Assembly: GCA_005877965.1 (NCBI GenBank)
Contig: VBNP01000129.1
Location: 4,122-15,475, forward strand
Direction: 5' to 3'
From: Gammaproteobacteria bacterium
GTDB taxonomy: Bacteria > Pseudomonadota > Gammaproteobacteria > Steroidobacterales > Steroidobacteraceae
DNA length: 11,354 bases
Both the position numbers and the translations under genes were made by a program. The notes below the pieces were generated by a model. The model did no database searches, was not told where the DNA came from, and saw nothing but the letters and a program-made list of their open reading frames with translations. Each line of letters begins with the position of its first letter. The first letter of the stretch is position 1. Below are positions 1 through 7,994 of this stretch, piece after piece.

Positions 1-1827
1 CAGCACTCGGTCGGCTCGCAGATGATTCGCTGCGGCGCAATGATGCAGCTGTTGCTGGGCAACATCGGTGTGGCCGGCGGCGGCATGAACGCGCTGCGCG
101 GACATTCCAACATCCAGGGGCTCACGGACCTGGGGCTCATGTCGAACCTGCTGCCCGGGTATATCACGCTGCCGGGGGAGAAGGAGCAGGACTACGAGAA
201 GTATGTGGCCGCGCGCGCCTTCAAGCCCCTGCGGCCCAATCAGCTGAGCTACTGGCAGAACTTCAACAAGTTCTTCGTCAGTCTGATGAAGGCGTGGTGG
301 GGGGAAGCCGCCAGCGTGGAGAATCACTGGGGCTACGACTATCTGCCCAAGCTCGACAAGTCGTACGACATGCTGCAGACGTTCGAGCTCATGAACCAGG
401 GCAAGATGAACGGCTTCATCTGCCAGGGCTTCAATCCGCTGGCTGCGGCGCCGAACAAGGCCAAGATGGACGCGAGCCTCGCGAAGCTCAAGTTCCTCGT
501 CGTGATGGACCCACTGGCGACCGAAACCAGCGAGTTTTGGCGCAACTTCGGCGAGCACAACGACGTCGATCCGGGCAAGATCCGCACCGAAGTCTTCCGC
601 CTGCCGACCTCGTGCTTTGCCGAGGAGGACGGTGCGCTGGTGAACTCCTCGCGCTGGCTGCAATGGCATTGGAAGGGAGCCGAGCCGCCCGGTGAGGCGC
701 GCACGGATCTCGAGATCATGGGCGAGCTGTACACACGACTGCGCGCGCTCTACAAGAGCGAAGGCGGAACCTATCCTGATCCGATCGTGAACCTGTCCTG
801 GCCGTACGCCGTGGCGAACAGCCCGACACCCGATGAGCTGGCGAAGGAATATACCGGCCGGGCGCTCAAGGATCTCACCGACCCGAAGACGCCAACCCAG
901 GTCACGCGCAAGGCCGGAGAGCAGCTGGCGGGATTTGCCGAGCTGCGCGACGATGGCAGCACCCTCAGCGGATGCTGGATCTACTGCGGTGCCTGGGGCC
1001 CGGCCGGCAATCTGATGGCGCGGCGTGACAACTCGGACCCGACCGGCATCGGCCAGACCTTGAACTGGGGCTGGTCGTGGCCCGCGAACCGGCGCGTGAT
1101 GTACAACCGCGCCTCCTGCGATCCGAGCGGCAAACCGTTCAATCCGCAGCGCAAGCTCATCGCATGGACCGGTACGACATGGAGCGGCGCGGACGTGCCG
1201 GACTACAAAGCCGACGAGGATCCCTCACTCGGCATGGGCCCGTTCATCATGAATCCCGAGGGTGTCGCGCGCTTTTTCGCGCGCGGCAATCTGGTCGAAG
1301 GCCCGTTCCCCGAGCACTACGAGCCCTTCGAGACCCCCCTCGCTCACAACCCGCTGAGCCCCGGCCAGCCGCAGGCCCTCAGCAACCCGGCCGCCCGTGT
1401 GTTCCAGGACGACCACGCAGCCTTCGGCAAGGTCGAGCAGTTCCCCCACGTTGCCACGACCTACCGCCTCACCGAGCACTTCCACTACTGGACCAAGCAC
1501 GTGCGCTTGAATGCGATCCTGCAGCCCGAGCAGTTCGTGGAGATCGGCGAAGGGCTTGCGAAAGAGCTGGGCATCGCCGCCGGCGATCGTGTGAAAGTGT
1601 CCTCGAATCGCGGCTTCATCAAGGCGGTGGCCGTGGTCACGAAACGCCTGCGGACGCTGCCGGCGGACGGCAAGGCGGTGCATACGGTCGGTATTCCGAT
1701 TCACTGGGGCTTTACCGGCCTCGCCAAGCCGGGCTTTCTTGCCAACACGCTGACGCCGGTGGTCGGCGACGGCAATTCGCAAACGCCTGAGTTCAAGTCG
1801 TTCCTCGTCAAGGTGGAAAAGCTGTGA
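1..1827 (+). CDS. fdoG: Formate dehydrogenase (N/O type) catalytic alpha subunit, 5'-truncated by the window
   Basis: The frame is open from base 1 and gives 608 residues; the ATG at 22 is an internal Met, so the gene starts upstream. It matches the C-terminal ~600 residues of E. coli FdnG/FdoG (~1015 aa) almost without gaps. Landmarks are GNIGVAGGGMNALRGHSNIQ near the start, ICQGFNPLAA, RLPTSCFAEEDGALVNSSRW, and the C-terminal molybdopterin-dinucleotide domain with YRLTEHFHYWTKHVRLNAIL and IPIHWGF. The family oxidises formate to CO2 at a Mo or W bis-MGD centre in the periplasm, after Tat export, and passes electrons to the beta subunit. The Tat signal, the N-terminal 4Fe-4S cluster and the active-site Sec or Cys (near residue 196 in E. 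coli) all lie outside the window. The sel genes downstream suggest a selenoenzyme; this is inference. No in-frame stop interrupts the visible part. fdnG is an equally valid name. Confidence 0.96.
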   Translation, partial: QHSVGSQMIRCGAMMQLLLGNIGVAGGGMNALRGHSNIQGLTDLGLMSNLLPGYITLPGEKEQDYEKYVAARAFKPLRPNQLSYWQNFNKFFVSLMKAWWGEAASVENHWGYDYLPKLDKSYDMLQTFELMNQGKMNGFICQGFNPLAAAPNKAKMDASLAKLKFLVVMDPLATETSEFWRNFGEHNDVDPGKIRTEVFRLPTSCFAEEDGALVNSSRWLQWHWKGAEPPGEARTDLEIMGELYTRLRALYKSEGGTYPDPIVNLSWPYAVANSPTPDELAKEYTGRALKDLTDPKTPTQVTRKAGEQLAGFAELRDDGSTLSGCWIYCGAWGPAGNLMARRDNSDPTGIGQTLNWGWSWPANRRVMYNRASCDPSGKPFNPQRKLIAWTGTTWSGADVPDYKADEDPSLGMGPFIMNPEGVARFFARGNLVEGPFPEHYEPFETPLAHNPLSPGQPQALSNPAARVFQDDHAAFGKVEQFPHVATTYRLTEHFHYWTKHVRLNAILQPEQFVEIGEGLAKELGIAAGDRVKVSSNRGFIKAVAVVTKRLRTLPADGKAVHTVGIPIHWGFTGLAKPGFLANTLTPVVGDGNSQTPEFKSFLVKVEKL

Positions 1828-1848
1828 CTCGGGTGGAGACGCGCTGAC

Positions 1849-2829
1849 ATGGCCCTGCAATCCCTCGACATCGTGCGGCGCTCGGCGACTACCACGGCCC
1901 CGCCGGGCGTGCGCGAAGCGTACACCGGCACGGTCGCCAAGCTCATCGACACCACCAAGTGCATCGGCTGCAAGGCCTGCCAGGTCGCGTGCATGGAATG
2001 GAATGACCTGCGCGACGAGATCGGCAGCAATGTCGGCGTCTACGACAACCCGGGCGATCTCAGCGGCGAGTCCTGGACGGTGATGCGCTTCACCGAATAC
2101 GAGAACCCCAAGGGCGATCTCGAATGGCTGATCCGCAAGGACGGCTGCATGCACTGCGCCGACCCGGGGTGCCTGAAAGCCTGCCCGGCGCCGGGCGCGA
2201 TCGTGCAGTACTCCAACGGTATCGTGGACTTTCACGAAGAGAACTGCATCGGCTGCGGGTACTGCATCACCGGCTGCCCGTTCGACATCCCGCGCATCTC
2301 CAAGCGCGATCACAAGGCCTACAAATGCACCCTGTGCTCCGACCGCGTCGCGGTGGGGCTCGAACCGGCCTGCATCAAGGCCTGTCCCACGGGTGCGCTC
2401 GTGTTCGGCACCAAGGAAGACATGCAGCAGCATGCCGCCGAACGGGTGGAGGACCTGAAGTCACGCGGTTTCGAGCGGGCGGGTCTGTACGATCCACCCG
2501 GCGTGGGAGGCACGCACGTGATGTACGTGCTCCATCACGCCGATCAGCCGCAGCTGTACGCCGGACTCGCCGCGGACCCGCACATCAGCTCGCTCGTCGG
2601 CCTGTGGAAGGGCGCCTCCAAGCCGATCGCGCTCGCCGCCATGGCCTTCACCGCGCTCGCCGGCTTCTTCCACTTCGTGCGCGTCGGGCGCAACGAAATC
2701 GACGAGCGCGACGAGGCGGCGGCGCGGCAGGCTCTTGAGGCCGCACCGCCGCACAACGCCCCACCGGGCCCCGGCGCTCCACCCATCCTGAACTCCCCAC
2801 ATAACCCCAATCCGGACAAGCGTCCATGA
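1849..2829 (+). CDS. fdoH: Formate dehydrogenase iron-sulfur beta subunit
   Basis: This 326-residue protein carries electrons from the alpha subunit to the membrane cytochrome. Sixteen cysteines form four ferredoxin-type 4Fe-4S groups: C38/C41/C44/C48, C100/C103/C108/C112, C133/C136/C139/C143 and C160/C163/C175/C179. This is the layout of FdnH/FdoH. One membrane helix at about residues 259-278 should anchor the subunit, as in E. coli FdnH, with the clusters on the periplasmic side. The tail after residue 285 is rich in Ala and Pro. The ATG at 1849 is chosen because GGTGGAG (1832-1838) lies about 10 bases upstream and the N terminus matches the family. The gene starts 21 bases after alpha, and its stop overlaps the gamma start in an ATGA arrangement, which suggests translational coupling. 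The fdnH/fdxH names apply equally. Confidence 0.96.
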   Translation: MALQSLDIVRRSATTTAPPGVREAYTGTVAKLIDTTKCIGCKACQVACMEWNDLRDEIGSNVGVYDNPGDLSGESWTVMRFTEYENPKGDLEWLIRKDGCMHCADPGCLKACPAPGAIVQYSNGIVDFHEENCIGCGYCITGCPFDIPRISKRDHKAYKCTLCSDRVAVGLEPACIKACPTGALVFGTKEDMQQHAAERVEDLKSRGFERAGLYDPPGVGGTHVMYVLHHADQPQLYAGLAADPHISSLVGLWKGASKPIALAAMAFTALAGFFHFVRVGRNEIDERDEAAARQALEAAPPHNAPPGPGAPPILNSPHNPNPDKRP

Positions 2830-3482
2830 GCGATACCGAACGCCGCGCGATCCTGGAGCGCTACAGCTCAGGCGAGCGCACCAATCACTGGCTGATCGCC
2901 CTCGGGTTCGTGCTCGCGGCGCTGTCGGGGCTCGCGCTGTTTCATCCCGCCCTCTTCTGGCTGGCGACTCTATTTGGTGGCGGCCCCTGGACCCGGATCC
3001 TGCACCCGTTCATCGGGCTCTTCATGATGGTCGTGTTCCTGCCGCTCGCGGCGAGCGTGTGGGGTGACAACCGTATGCAGGCGGCCGATTGGCAGTGGCT
3101 GCGGCACCTGCAAGACGTGGTGAACAACCGCGAGGAGCATCTCCCGGAGGTCGGCCGCTACAACGCGGGACAGAAGCTCCTGTTCTTCGTGATCGGCGCC
3201 TGCCTGGCCGGGCTGCTCCTGTCGGGCCTGGTCATCTGGCGCGCCTATTTCTCGCTCTACTTCTCGATCGGCGTGATTCGCCTCGCCTCCGTGGTGCACT
3301 CCGTGTGCGCGTTCGTGTTGATCTGCGCGATCCTGCTGCACATCTACGCCGCGATCTGGGTGAAGGGCTCGCTGCACGCCATGCTCCGGGGCACCGTGAC
3401 ACCGGGCTGGGCGTGGAAGCATCATCGGGCCTGGTTCCGCCAGATCAGCCATGCGGCGCATCCTCGAACCCGGCCAGATTGA
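2826..3482 (+). CDS. fdoI: Formate dehydrogenase cytochrome b556 gamma subunit
   Basis: A 218-residue membrane protein with four predicted helices (about residues 23-40, 57-77, 115-138 and 152-176), the usual size for FdnI/FdoI. Candidate ligands for the two b hemes are H21, H60, H158 and H172. The H158-H172 spacing of 14 equals that of the E. coli pair H155/H169, and the motif VVHSVCAF followed by LLHIYAAIWVKGS is typical. The family takes electrons from the beta subunit and reduces quinone in the inner membrane, completing the formate:quinone reductase. The start overlaps the beta stop (ATGA), and its 3' end overlaps fdhE by 32 bases. No clear Shine-Dalgarno site was seen, so coupling is likely. 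Confidence 0.95.
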   Translation: MSDTERRAILERYSSGERTNHWLIALGFVLAALSGLALFHPALFWLATLFGGGPWTRILHPFIGLFMMVVFLPLAASVWGDNRMQAADWQWLRHLQDVVNNREEHLPEVGRYNAGQKLLFFVIGACLAGLLLSGLVIWRAYFSLYFSIGVIRLASVVHSVCAFVLICAILLHIYAAIWVKGSLHAMLRGTVTPGWAWKHHRAWFRQISHAAHPRTRPD

Positions 3483-4413
3483 AGCCTTTGCCGAGGGGGC
3501 GATTCCCCGGCTGCGGTTGCCCGACCGGACTCGGCTGTTCGCCTCACGCGCCCAGCGTCTGCGGCAGCTGGGCGCACCCGGCGCGCCCGGCCAGGCGATC
3601 GGTGACTACCTGCGTTTGATGGCGGCGGTTGCCGAGGCCCAACAGCTCGCGCTCAGGACTTTCGACGCCCCGCTCCCGACTGCGACCCAACTTGCCCGCT
3701 CGCACACCCATGGCATGCCGCTCATCCATGCCGGCGGCTGGCCGCGCGAGCGCGCCTGGCGCGACCTCCCGGCGCAGATGTGCGCTGCGGTGGCCGCAGC
3801 ACCCGATGTTCCGCCAAGCGCCCGGGAGGCATGCGAACGCCTGCGCACTCTGGCACCGCAGCAGCTGGAGGCGCAGGCCGATGCGCTGCTCGCGGCGCGC
3901 GCCGACGCCGTCGAGGTGGCGGCCGCGCCGTTCCTGATGGCGGCGCTGCAGACTTACTGGGTAGCGCTCGCGAGCCGCCTCACGCCCGAGCAGGTCGCGC
4001 AGCTGGACGTGCCGGGACTGTGTCCGATGTGCGGTACGCTGCCGGTCGCCAGCATCGTCCGTGCGGATGAGCGCTCTCAGGGCTACCGCTATCTTCACTG
4101 CGCCCTGTGCGCCACCGAATGGCACCTGGTGCGCATCACCTGCAGCCAGTGCCAGGGCACTGCAAACATCGCCTACCACTCGATCGAGGGCGCTGCGGAG
4201 GCCGTCCGCGCCGAGTCTTGCGATGAGTGTCACACCTACCGCAAGATTCTCTATCAGGAGAAAGACCCGAACGTCGAGCCGGTGGCCGATGATCTGGCCA
4301 GCCTCGCGCTCGATCTGCTGATGTCCGAGGCCGGTTATCATCGCGGCAGCGGCAACCCGCTGCTGTGGCAGGCTCCCGAGGAGCGGCGTGCGGACAGTGT
4401 CTCTTCGACTTGA
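3451..4413 (+). CDS. fdhE: Formate dehydrogenase maturation protein FdhE
   Basis: A 320-residue cytoplasmic protein (E. coli FdhE is 309 aa) that aligns end to end. The C-terminal half carries four CxxC pairs at C191/C194, C217/C220, C231/C234 and C257/C260, the rubredoxin-like metal-binding pattern of FdhE. The signature ILYQEKDPNVEPVADDLASL sits near the C terminus. In E. coli, FdhE is needed for active respiratory formate dehydrogenases and contacts their catalytic subunits before Tat export; its exact chemistry is not established. The start lies inside fdoI with a 32-base overlap. No strong ribosome-binding site is visible, but the N terminus (IPRLRLPDRTRLFASRAQRL) aligns well, so this ATG is retained. 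It bridges the enzyme genes and the sel genes. Confidence 0.95.
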   Translation: MRRILEPGQIEAFAEGAIPRLRLPDRTRLFASRAQRLRQLGAPGAPGQAIGDYLRLMAAVAEAQQLALRTFDAPLPTATQLARSHTHGMPLIHAGGWPRERAWRDLPAQMCAAVAAAPDVPPSAREACERLRTLAPQQLEAQADALLAARADAVEVAAAPFLMAALQTYWVALASRLTPEQVAQLDVPGLCPMCGTLPVASIVRADERSQGYRYLHCALCATEWHLVRITCSQCQGTANIAYHSIEGAAEAVRAESCDECHTYRKILYQEKDPNVEPVADDLASLALDLLMSEAGYHRGSGNPLLWQAPEERRADSVSST

Positions 4414-4463
4414 CACTCGCAAACGACCACGTGAATGTGCTGCGCACGAACGGCGCGACAGCC

Positions 4464-5894
4464 ATGCCCGCAGCCAAAATGCGCAATCTGGTGGAACCCG
4501 GTCACGCGGCCGACATTCCCTCGGTCGATCGATTGCTGAACGCGCGCGCGTTCCAGGCGCTGGTGGCGCAGCACGGACGCACGCAGGTCATCGCGGCGCT
4601 GCGCACCCGCCTCGATAGTCTGCGCCACGCCGCGCTCGCCGGTGGACTTCCCCGTGCCAGCCTCGCCGGGGACGCGATCGCCGCTGCCGTGGGGACGACG
4701 CTGGCAGATGCCGCGCGCCTCACGCTCCGGCCGGTGTTCAATCTCACCGGTACGGTGCTGCACACCAATCTCGGCCGCGCGCTGCTGCCCGAGGAGGCCG
4801 TGCGTGCCGTGGCGCAGGCGCTGACCGCGCCGGTAAATCTGGAGTTCGATCTGCAATCCGGCCGGCGTGGCGAGCGTGATGCGCTGATCGAGAAGCTGTT
4901 GTGCGAGCTCACCGGCGCCGAAGCGGCCATGGTCGTGAACAACAACGCGGCCGCCGTGCTGCTGATGTTGAGCGTGCTCGCGAATCGGCGCGAGGTGCTG
5001 GTCTCGCGCGGGGAGCTCATCGAGATCGGCGGCTCGTTCCGGCTTCCCGACATCATGCGGCGCGCGGGCGCCAAGCTCGTCGAAGTGGGCACAACCAATC
5101 GCACCCACCTCCCGGATTACGCCGCAGCCCTGGGTCCGCGCTCCGCCCTGCTGATGAAGGTCCACACCAGCAACTACGCCATCTCCGGCTTCACCAAGAG
5201 TGTCACGCTGGCGGAGCTCGTCGAGCTCGGCCGCGCGCACGCCGTGCCGGTGGCAGTGGATCTCGGCAGCGGCTCGCTGCTGGACCTGACGCGCTGGCAA
5301 CTGCCCCGGGAACCGACGGTGCGCGAAACCGTGGCGGCGGGGGCGGATCTGGTCACCTTCAGCGGCGACAAGCTGCTCGGCGGACCGCAGGCGGGGCTGC
5401 TCGTCGGCCGCGGCGATCTGATCGGCAAGCTGCGCAGGGATCCGCTCAAGCGCGCCTTGCGGGTGAGCAAGCTGACGCTCGCCGCCCTGGAGGCGGTACT
5501 GGCGCTGTATCGCGCTCCGGAGTTTCTCGCCGAGCGACTGACGACATTGCGGCTGCTGGTGCGATCGCCCGCACAGATGCGGGCGCAGGCCGCGCGGTTG
5601 CGGCCGCTGCTGCAGCGCTCGCTCGGCGAGGCTTACCGGGTGGCGGACGCGCCGATGTTCAGTCAGATCGGCAGTGGCGCCCTTCCCATCGACCGGTTGC
5701 CGAGCTACGGGCTCGCCATCCGCACCGCCAAGGGCAGGCGCGGCAGCCTCGAGCGCCTGGATGCGGCGCTGCGCGCCCTGCCGCGGCCGGTGATCAGCCG
5801 CATGGCCGAGAAGAGCTTGTGGCTCGATCTGCGCTGCCTCGAGACGTCCGAGGAGGCGGCCTTTGAGACGCAGCTCGCTGCGCTGCGTCCCTGA
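4464..5894 (+). CDS. selA: L-seryl-tRNA(Sec) selenium transferase (selenocysteine synthase)
   Basis: SelA converts Ser-tRNA(Sec) to selenocysteyl-tRNA(Sec) with selenophosphate, through a PLP-bound aminoacrylyl intermediate; the E. coli enzyme is a homodecamer. From the ATG at 4464 the product is 476 residues (E. coli 463). Conserved blocks are NLTGTVLHTNLGRAL, VNNNAAAVLLML, SRGELIEIGGSFRLPDIMRR, EVGTTNRTH and LLMKVHTSNYAISGFTK. The PLP lysine is K303 in FSGDKLLGGPQAG, matching E. coli K295. The C-terminal RLWLDLRCLE-type motif reads LWLDLRCLETSEE. The start is uncertain: an upstream GTG at 4365 adds 33 residues without homology, and an ATG at 4479 is also possible. None has a good Shine-Dalgarno site. 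The gene follows fdhE by 50 bases from this start and ends 16 bases before selB. Confidence 0.95.
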   Translation: MPAAKMRNLVEPGHAADIPSVDRLLNARAFQALVAQHGRTQVIAALRTRLDSLRHAALAGGLPRASLAGDAIAAAVGTTLADAARLTLRPVFNLTGTVLHTNLGRALLPEEAVRAVAQALTAPVNLEFDLQSGRRGERDALIEKLLCELTGAEAAMVVNNNAAAVLLMLSVLANRREVLVSRGELIEIGGSFRLPDIMRRAGAKLVEVGTTNRTHLPDYAAALGPRSALLMKVHTSNYAISGFTKSVTLAELVELGRAHAVPVAVDLGSGSLLDLTRWQLPREPTVRETVAAGADLVTFSGDKLLGGPQAGLLVGRGDLIGKLRRDPLKRALRVSKLTLAALEAVLALYRAPEFLAERLTTLRLLVRSPAQMRAQAARLRPLLQRSLGEAYRVADAPMFSQIGSGALPIDRLPSYGLAIRTAKGRRGSLERLDAALRALPRPVISRMAEKSLWLDLRCLETSEEAAFETQLAALRP

Positions 5895-5897
5895 CCG

Positions 5898-5902
5898 TAA
5901 GG
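5898..5902 (+). promoter_or_regulatory. Ribosome-binding site fixing the selB start
   Basis: TAAGG lies 8 bases before the ATG at 5911. It supports this start over an upstream in-frame TTG at 5863, whose extra residues have no family counterpart. Confidence 0.55.
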
Positions 5903-5910
5903 CTGCGCCC

Positions 5911-7890
5911 ATGATCATCGGCACCGCCGGCCATATCGATCACGGCAAGACCACACTGGTGCGTGCGCTCACCGGAGTCGACACCGACCGCCTCAAGGAG
6001 GAGAAGGCGCGTGGCATCTCGATCGAGCTCGGCTATGCCTACACGCCGCTCGCCAACGGCGCGCTGCTCGGATTCATCGACGTGCCCGGCCATGAACGCC
6101 TGGTGCATACGATGGTGGCGGGCGCGTGCGGCATCGATTTCGCGCTGCTGGTGGTGGCGGCCGACGACGGCGTGATGCCGCAGACGCGTGAGCATGTTGC
6201 GATCCTGGAGCTGCTCGGCGTGTCTCAGGGCGCCGTCGCCCTGACCAAGATCGATCGCGTCGACCGCCAGCGCCTGGACGAAGTGAACGCGCAGGTGAAG
6301 GCGCTGCTTGGGTTCACGGCGCTGAACGCGGCGCCGCTCTTTGCGCTCGACGCAACGGCCGCCGATCATCCCGGCACGACTGCACTGCGTCACCACCTGC
6401 ACCAGATGGCGGGGCATGCGCGCGCGCGCGCGGATCAGGGACTGTTTCGCCTGGCCGTGGATCGCGTCTTCACGCTCGCAGGTCACGGCACGGTCGTGAC
6501 GGGAACGGTGTTCTCCGGGCAGGTCCGCACCGGCGATACGGTAGCCGTGATGCCGGCGGGCTTATCGGCGCGGGTACGCAGCATCCACGCCCAGAGTCGT
6601 GCGGCGGATGCCGGCCGCGCCGGTGAGCGCTGTGCACTCAACCTGGCCGGTGTCGAAAAGAGCGCGATTTCGCGCGGCGACTGGCTCGCCGATCCGCGCG
6701 CACTGGCACCGAGCACGCGGATCGATGTGCGCATGAGGCTGCTGGCGGACAGCGGCGCACACCTCGAACCGTGGTCGCCGCTGCACGTGCATCTCGGCAC
6801 GACGCACCGCCTGGCTCACGCCGTGCCGCTGGAATCGGCTGGCCCATCGGCCGGCGAAGCGGGCCGCGTGCAACTCGTGTTCGACACGCCGATCTGCGCC
6901 CTGCCCGGCGATCGTTTCATCGTCCGCGATGCGCAGGGCCGGCACACGCTCGGTGGCGGTCGCGTACTGGACCCCTGTGCGCCGGCGCGCCGTCGACGCT
7001 CGGTCGAGCGTCTTGGGTCTCTCGCGGCACTGGAGCGCATGCTCGCCGGGGAAGGCATCGCGCCCTTGCTGCAACAGGCACGCTTCGGCGTGCGGATCTC
7101 GGACCTGGTGCGCCTCACCGGGTGCCCTCCCGAACGCCTGCCCCTGCCGTGCGCAGCGATCACCATGGCCGCCGGCGGCGAGCAGTTCGTACTGCTGCCG
7201 GAGCAGTGGCAGGCACTGCGCGAAGGCGCGATGAGCGCCCTGCGGCGCTTTCATGCGGACGTCCCCGACGAGCCCGGGCCGGATGTCGGAAGGCTGCGCC
7301 GCATCACGCTCCCCGATATGCCGGCCACGCTGTGGCGGGCCCTGGTCGATGAGCTCGCGCGCGAGCGCCTGGTGCACTTCAGCGGAGCCTGGCTGCATCT
7401 GCCGGAGCACTCGGTGACCCTGTCCGCGAGCGACCAGACACTCGCGCGCAAGCTCCAGCCGCTGATCGCGGCCGGGCGCTTCGATCCCCCATGGGTGCGC
7501 GAGCTCGCCGCCCGCGTGCACGAGCCGGAAGAGCGGGTGCGCGAGGTGCTGCGCAAGCAGGTCACGCAGGGCGGCGTTTACCAGGTGGTGCGCGATCTGT
7601 TCTACGATCGCGAGCGAATCGCGGAGCTCGCCGAGATCGTCGGCGCCGCCGCACGCGAGCACGGCGTTGTCAATGCCGCGCGCTTTCGGGATACGCTCGG
7701 ACTCGGCCGCAAGCGCGCCATTCAGATCCTGGAGTTCTTCGATCGCGTGGGTTACACGCGGCGCGTGCGCGATGCGCACGTGTTGCGTCCCGACAGCGCG
7801 TGGCGATCGATGAGCGGCTCCGCCTCAGGCTCCCAGGGGGCGGCGGCCCCGGCGCCGTCCCGGGCGAACAGCGCCACGAGCCCCCGATGA
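5911..7890 (+). CDS. selB: Selenocysteine-specific elongation factor SelB
   Basis: SelB is a GTPase that binds Sec-tRNA(Sec) and a SECIS hairpin in the mRNA, and delivers the tRNA to the ribosome at UGA. This product is 659 residues (E. coli 614). The start MIIGTAGHIDHGKTTL is the canonical N terminus. GTPase motifs are G1 GHIDHGKT (7-14), the switch RGISIEL (34-40), G3 DVPGH (57-61) and G4 TKID (112-115). EF-Tu-like beta-barrel domains follow, including GHGTVVTGTVFSG. The C-terminal part carries winged-helix repeats; the last (about 580-630), with GLGRKRAIQILEFFDRVGYT, corresponds to the mRNA-hairpin-binding domain. Residues 631-659 form an Ser/Ala/Pro-rich tail beyond the usual end. The stop lies 8 bases before selC. 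Confidence 0.96.
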   Translation: MIIGTAGHIDHGKTTLVRALTGVDTDRLKEEKARGISIELGYAYTPLANGALLGFIDVPGHERLVHTMVAGACGIDFALLVVAADDGVMPQTREHVAILELLGVSQGAVALTKIDRVDRQRLDEVNAQVKALLGFTALNAAPLFALDATAADHPGTTALRHHLHQMAGHARARADQGLFRLAVDRVFTLAGHGTVVTGTVFSGQVRTGDTVAVMPAGLSARVRSIHAQSRAADAGRAGERCALNLAGVEKSAISRGDWLADPRALAPSTRIDVRMRLLADSGAHLEPWSPLHVHLGTTHRLAHAVPLESAGPSAGEAGRVQLVFDTPICALPGDRFIVRDAQGRHTLGGGRVLDPCAPARRRRSVERLGSLAALERMLAGEGIAPLLQQARFGVRISDLVRLTGCPPERLPLPCAAITMAAGGEQFVLLPEQWQALREGAMSALRRFHADVPDEPGPDVGRLRRITLPDMPATLWRALVDELARERLVHFSGAWLHLPEHSVTLSASDQTLARKLQPLIAAGRFDPPWVRELAARVHEPEERVREVLRKQVTQGGVYQVVRDLFYDRERIAELAEIVGAAAREHGVVNAARFRDTLGLGRKRAIQILEFFDRVGYTRRVRDAHVLRPDSAWRSMSGSASGSQGAAAPAPSRANSATSPR

Positions 7891-7898
7891 TGAGCTGC

Positions 7899-7994
7899 GG
7901 AAGGCACACGTACCCGGTGGTGCGGCTGGGCTTCAAACCCAGGAGGGGGCGCCAGACGCTTCCTGGTAGGTTCGACTCCTGCTGCCTTCCGCCA
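7899..7994 (+). tRNA. selC: tRNA-Sec (anticodon TCA)
   Basis: This 96-base gene encodes the UGA-reading selenocysteine tRNA. The cloverleaf can be drawn fully. The 8-bp acceptor GGAAGGCA (7899-7906) pairs perfectly with TGCCTTCC (7983-7990), with discriminator G at 7991 and encoded CCA at 7992-7994. The 6-bp D stem CGTACC (7909-7914)/GGTGCG (7919-7924) has a 4-base CGGT loop. The anticodon stem CTGGG/CCCAG flanks loop CTTCAAA, with TCA at 7933-7935. The long variable arm pairs GGGGGCG with CGCTTCC. The T stem GTAGG/CCTGC flanks TTCGACT. The 8+5 pairs, extended D stem and long variable arm are diagnostic of bacterial tRNA-Sec. It lies 8 bases after selB, and its last base is the first base of the selD ATG at 7994. 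Confidence 0.97.

Noticed and set aside
1225..2433. 402-codon open frame on the minus strand
   Set aside because: It is antisense to the formate dehydrogenase alpha and beta genes, has no recognisable motif, and mirrors their GC-rich third positions.
4365..4463. Longer SelA start at GTG 4365
   Set aside because: The added 33 residues have no counterpart in SelA proteins and are encoded mostly by the fdhE 3' end in another frame.
4338..5924. 528-codon open frame on the minus strand
   Set aside because: It is antisense to selA, whose conserved motifs are unmistakable. The predicted product is low-complexity Arg/Gln/Ala-rich sequence typical of shadow frames.
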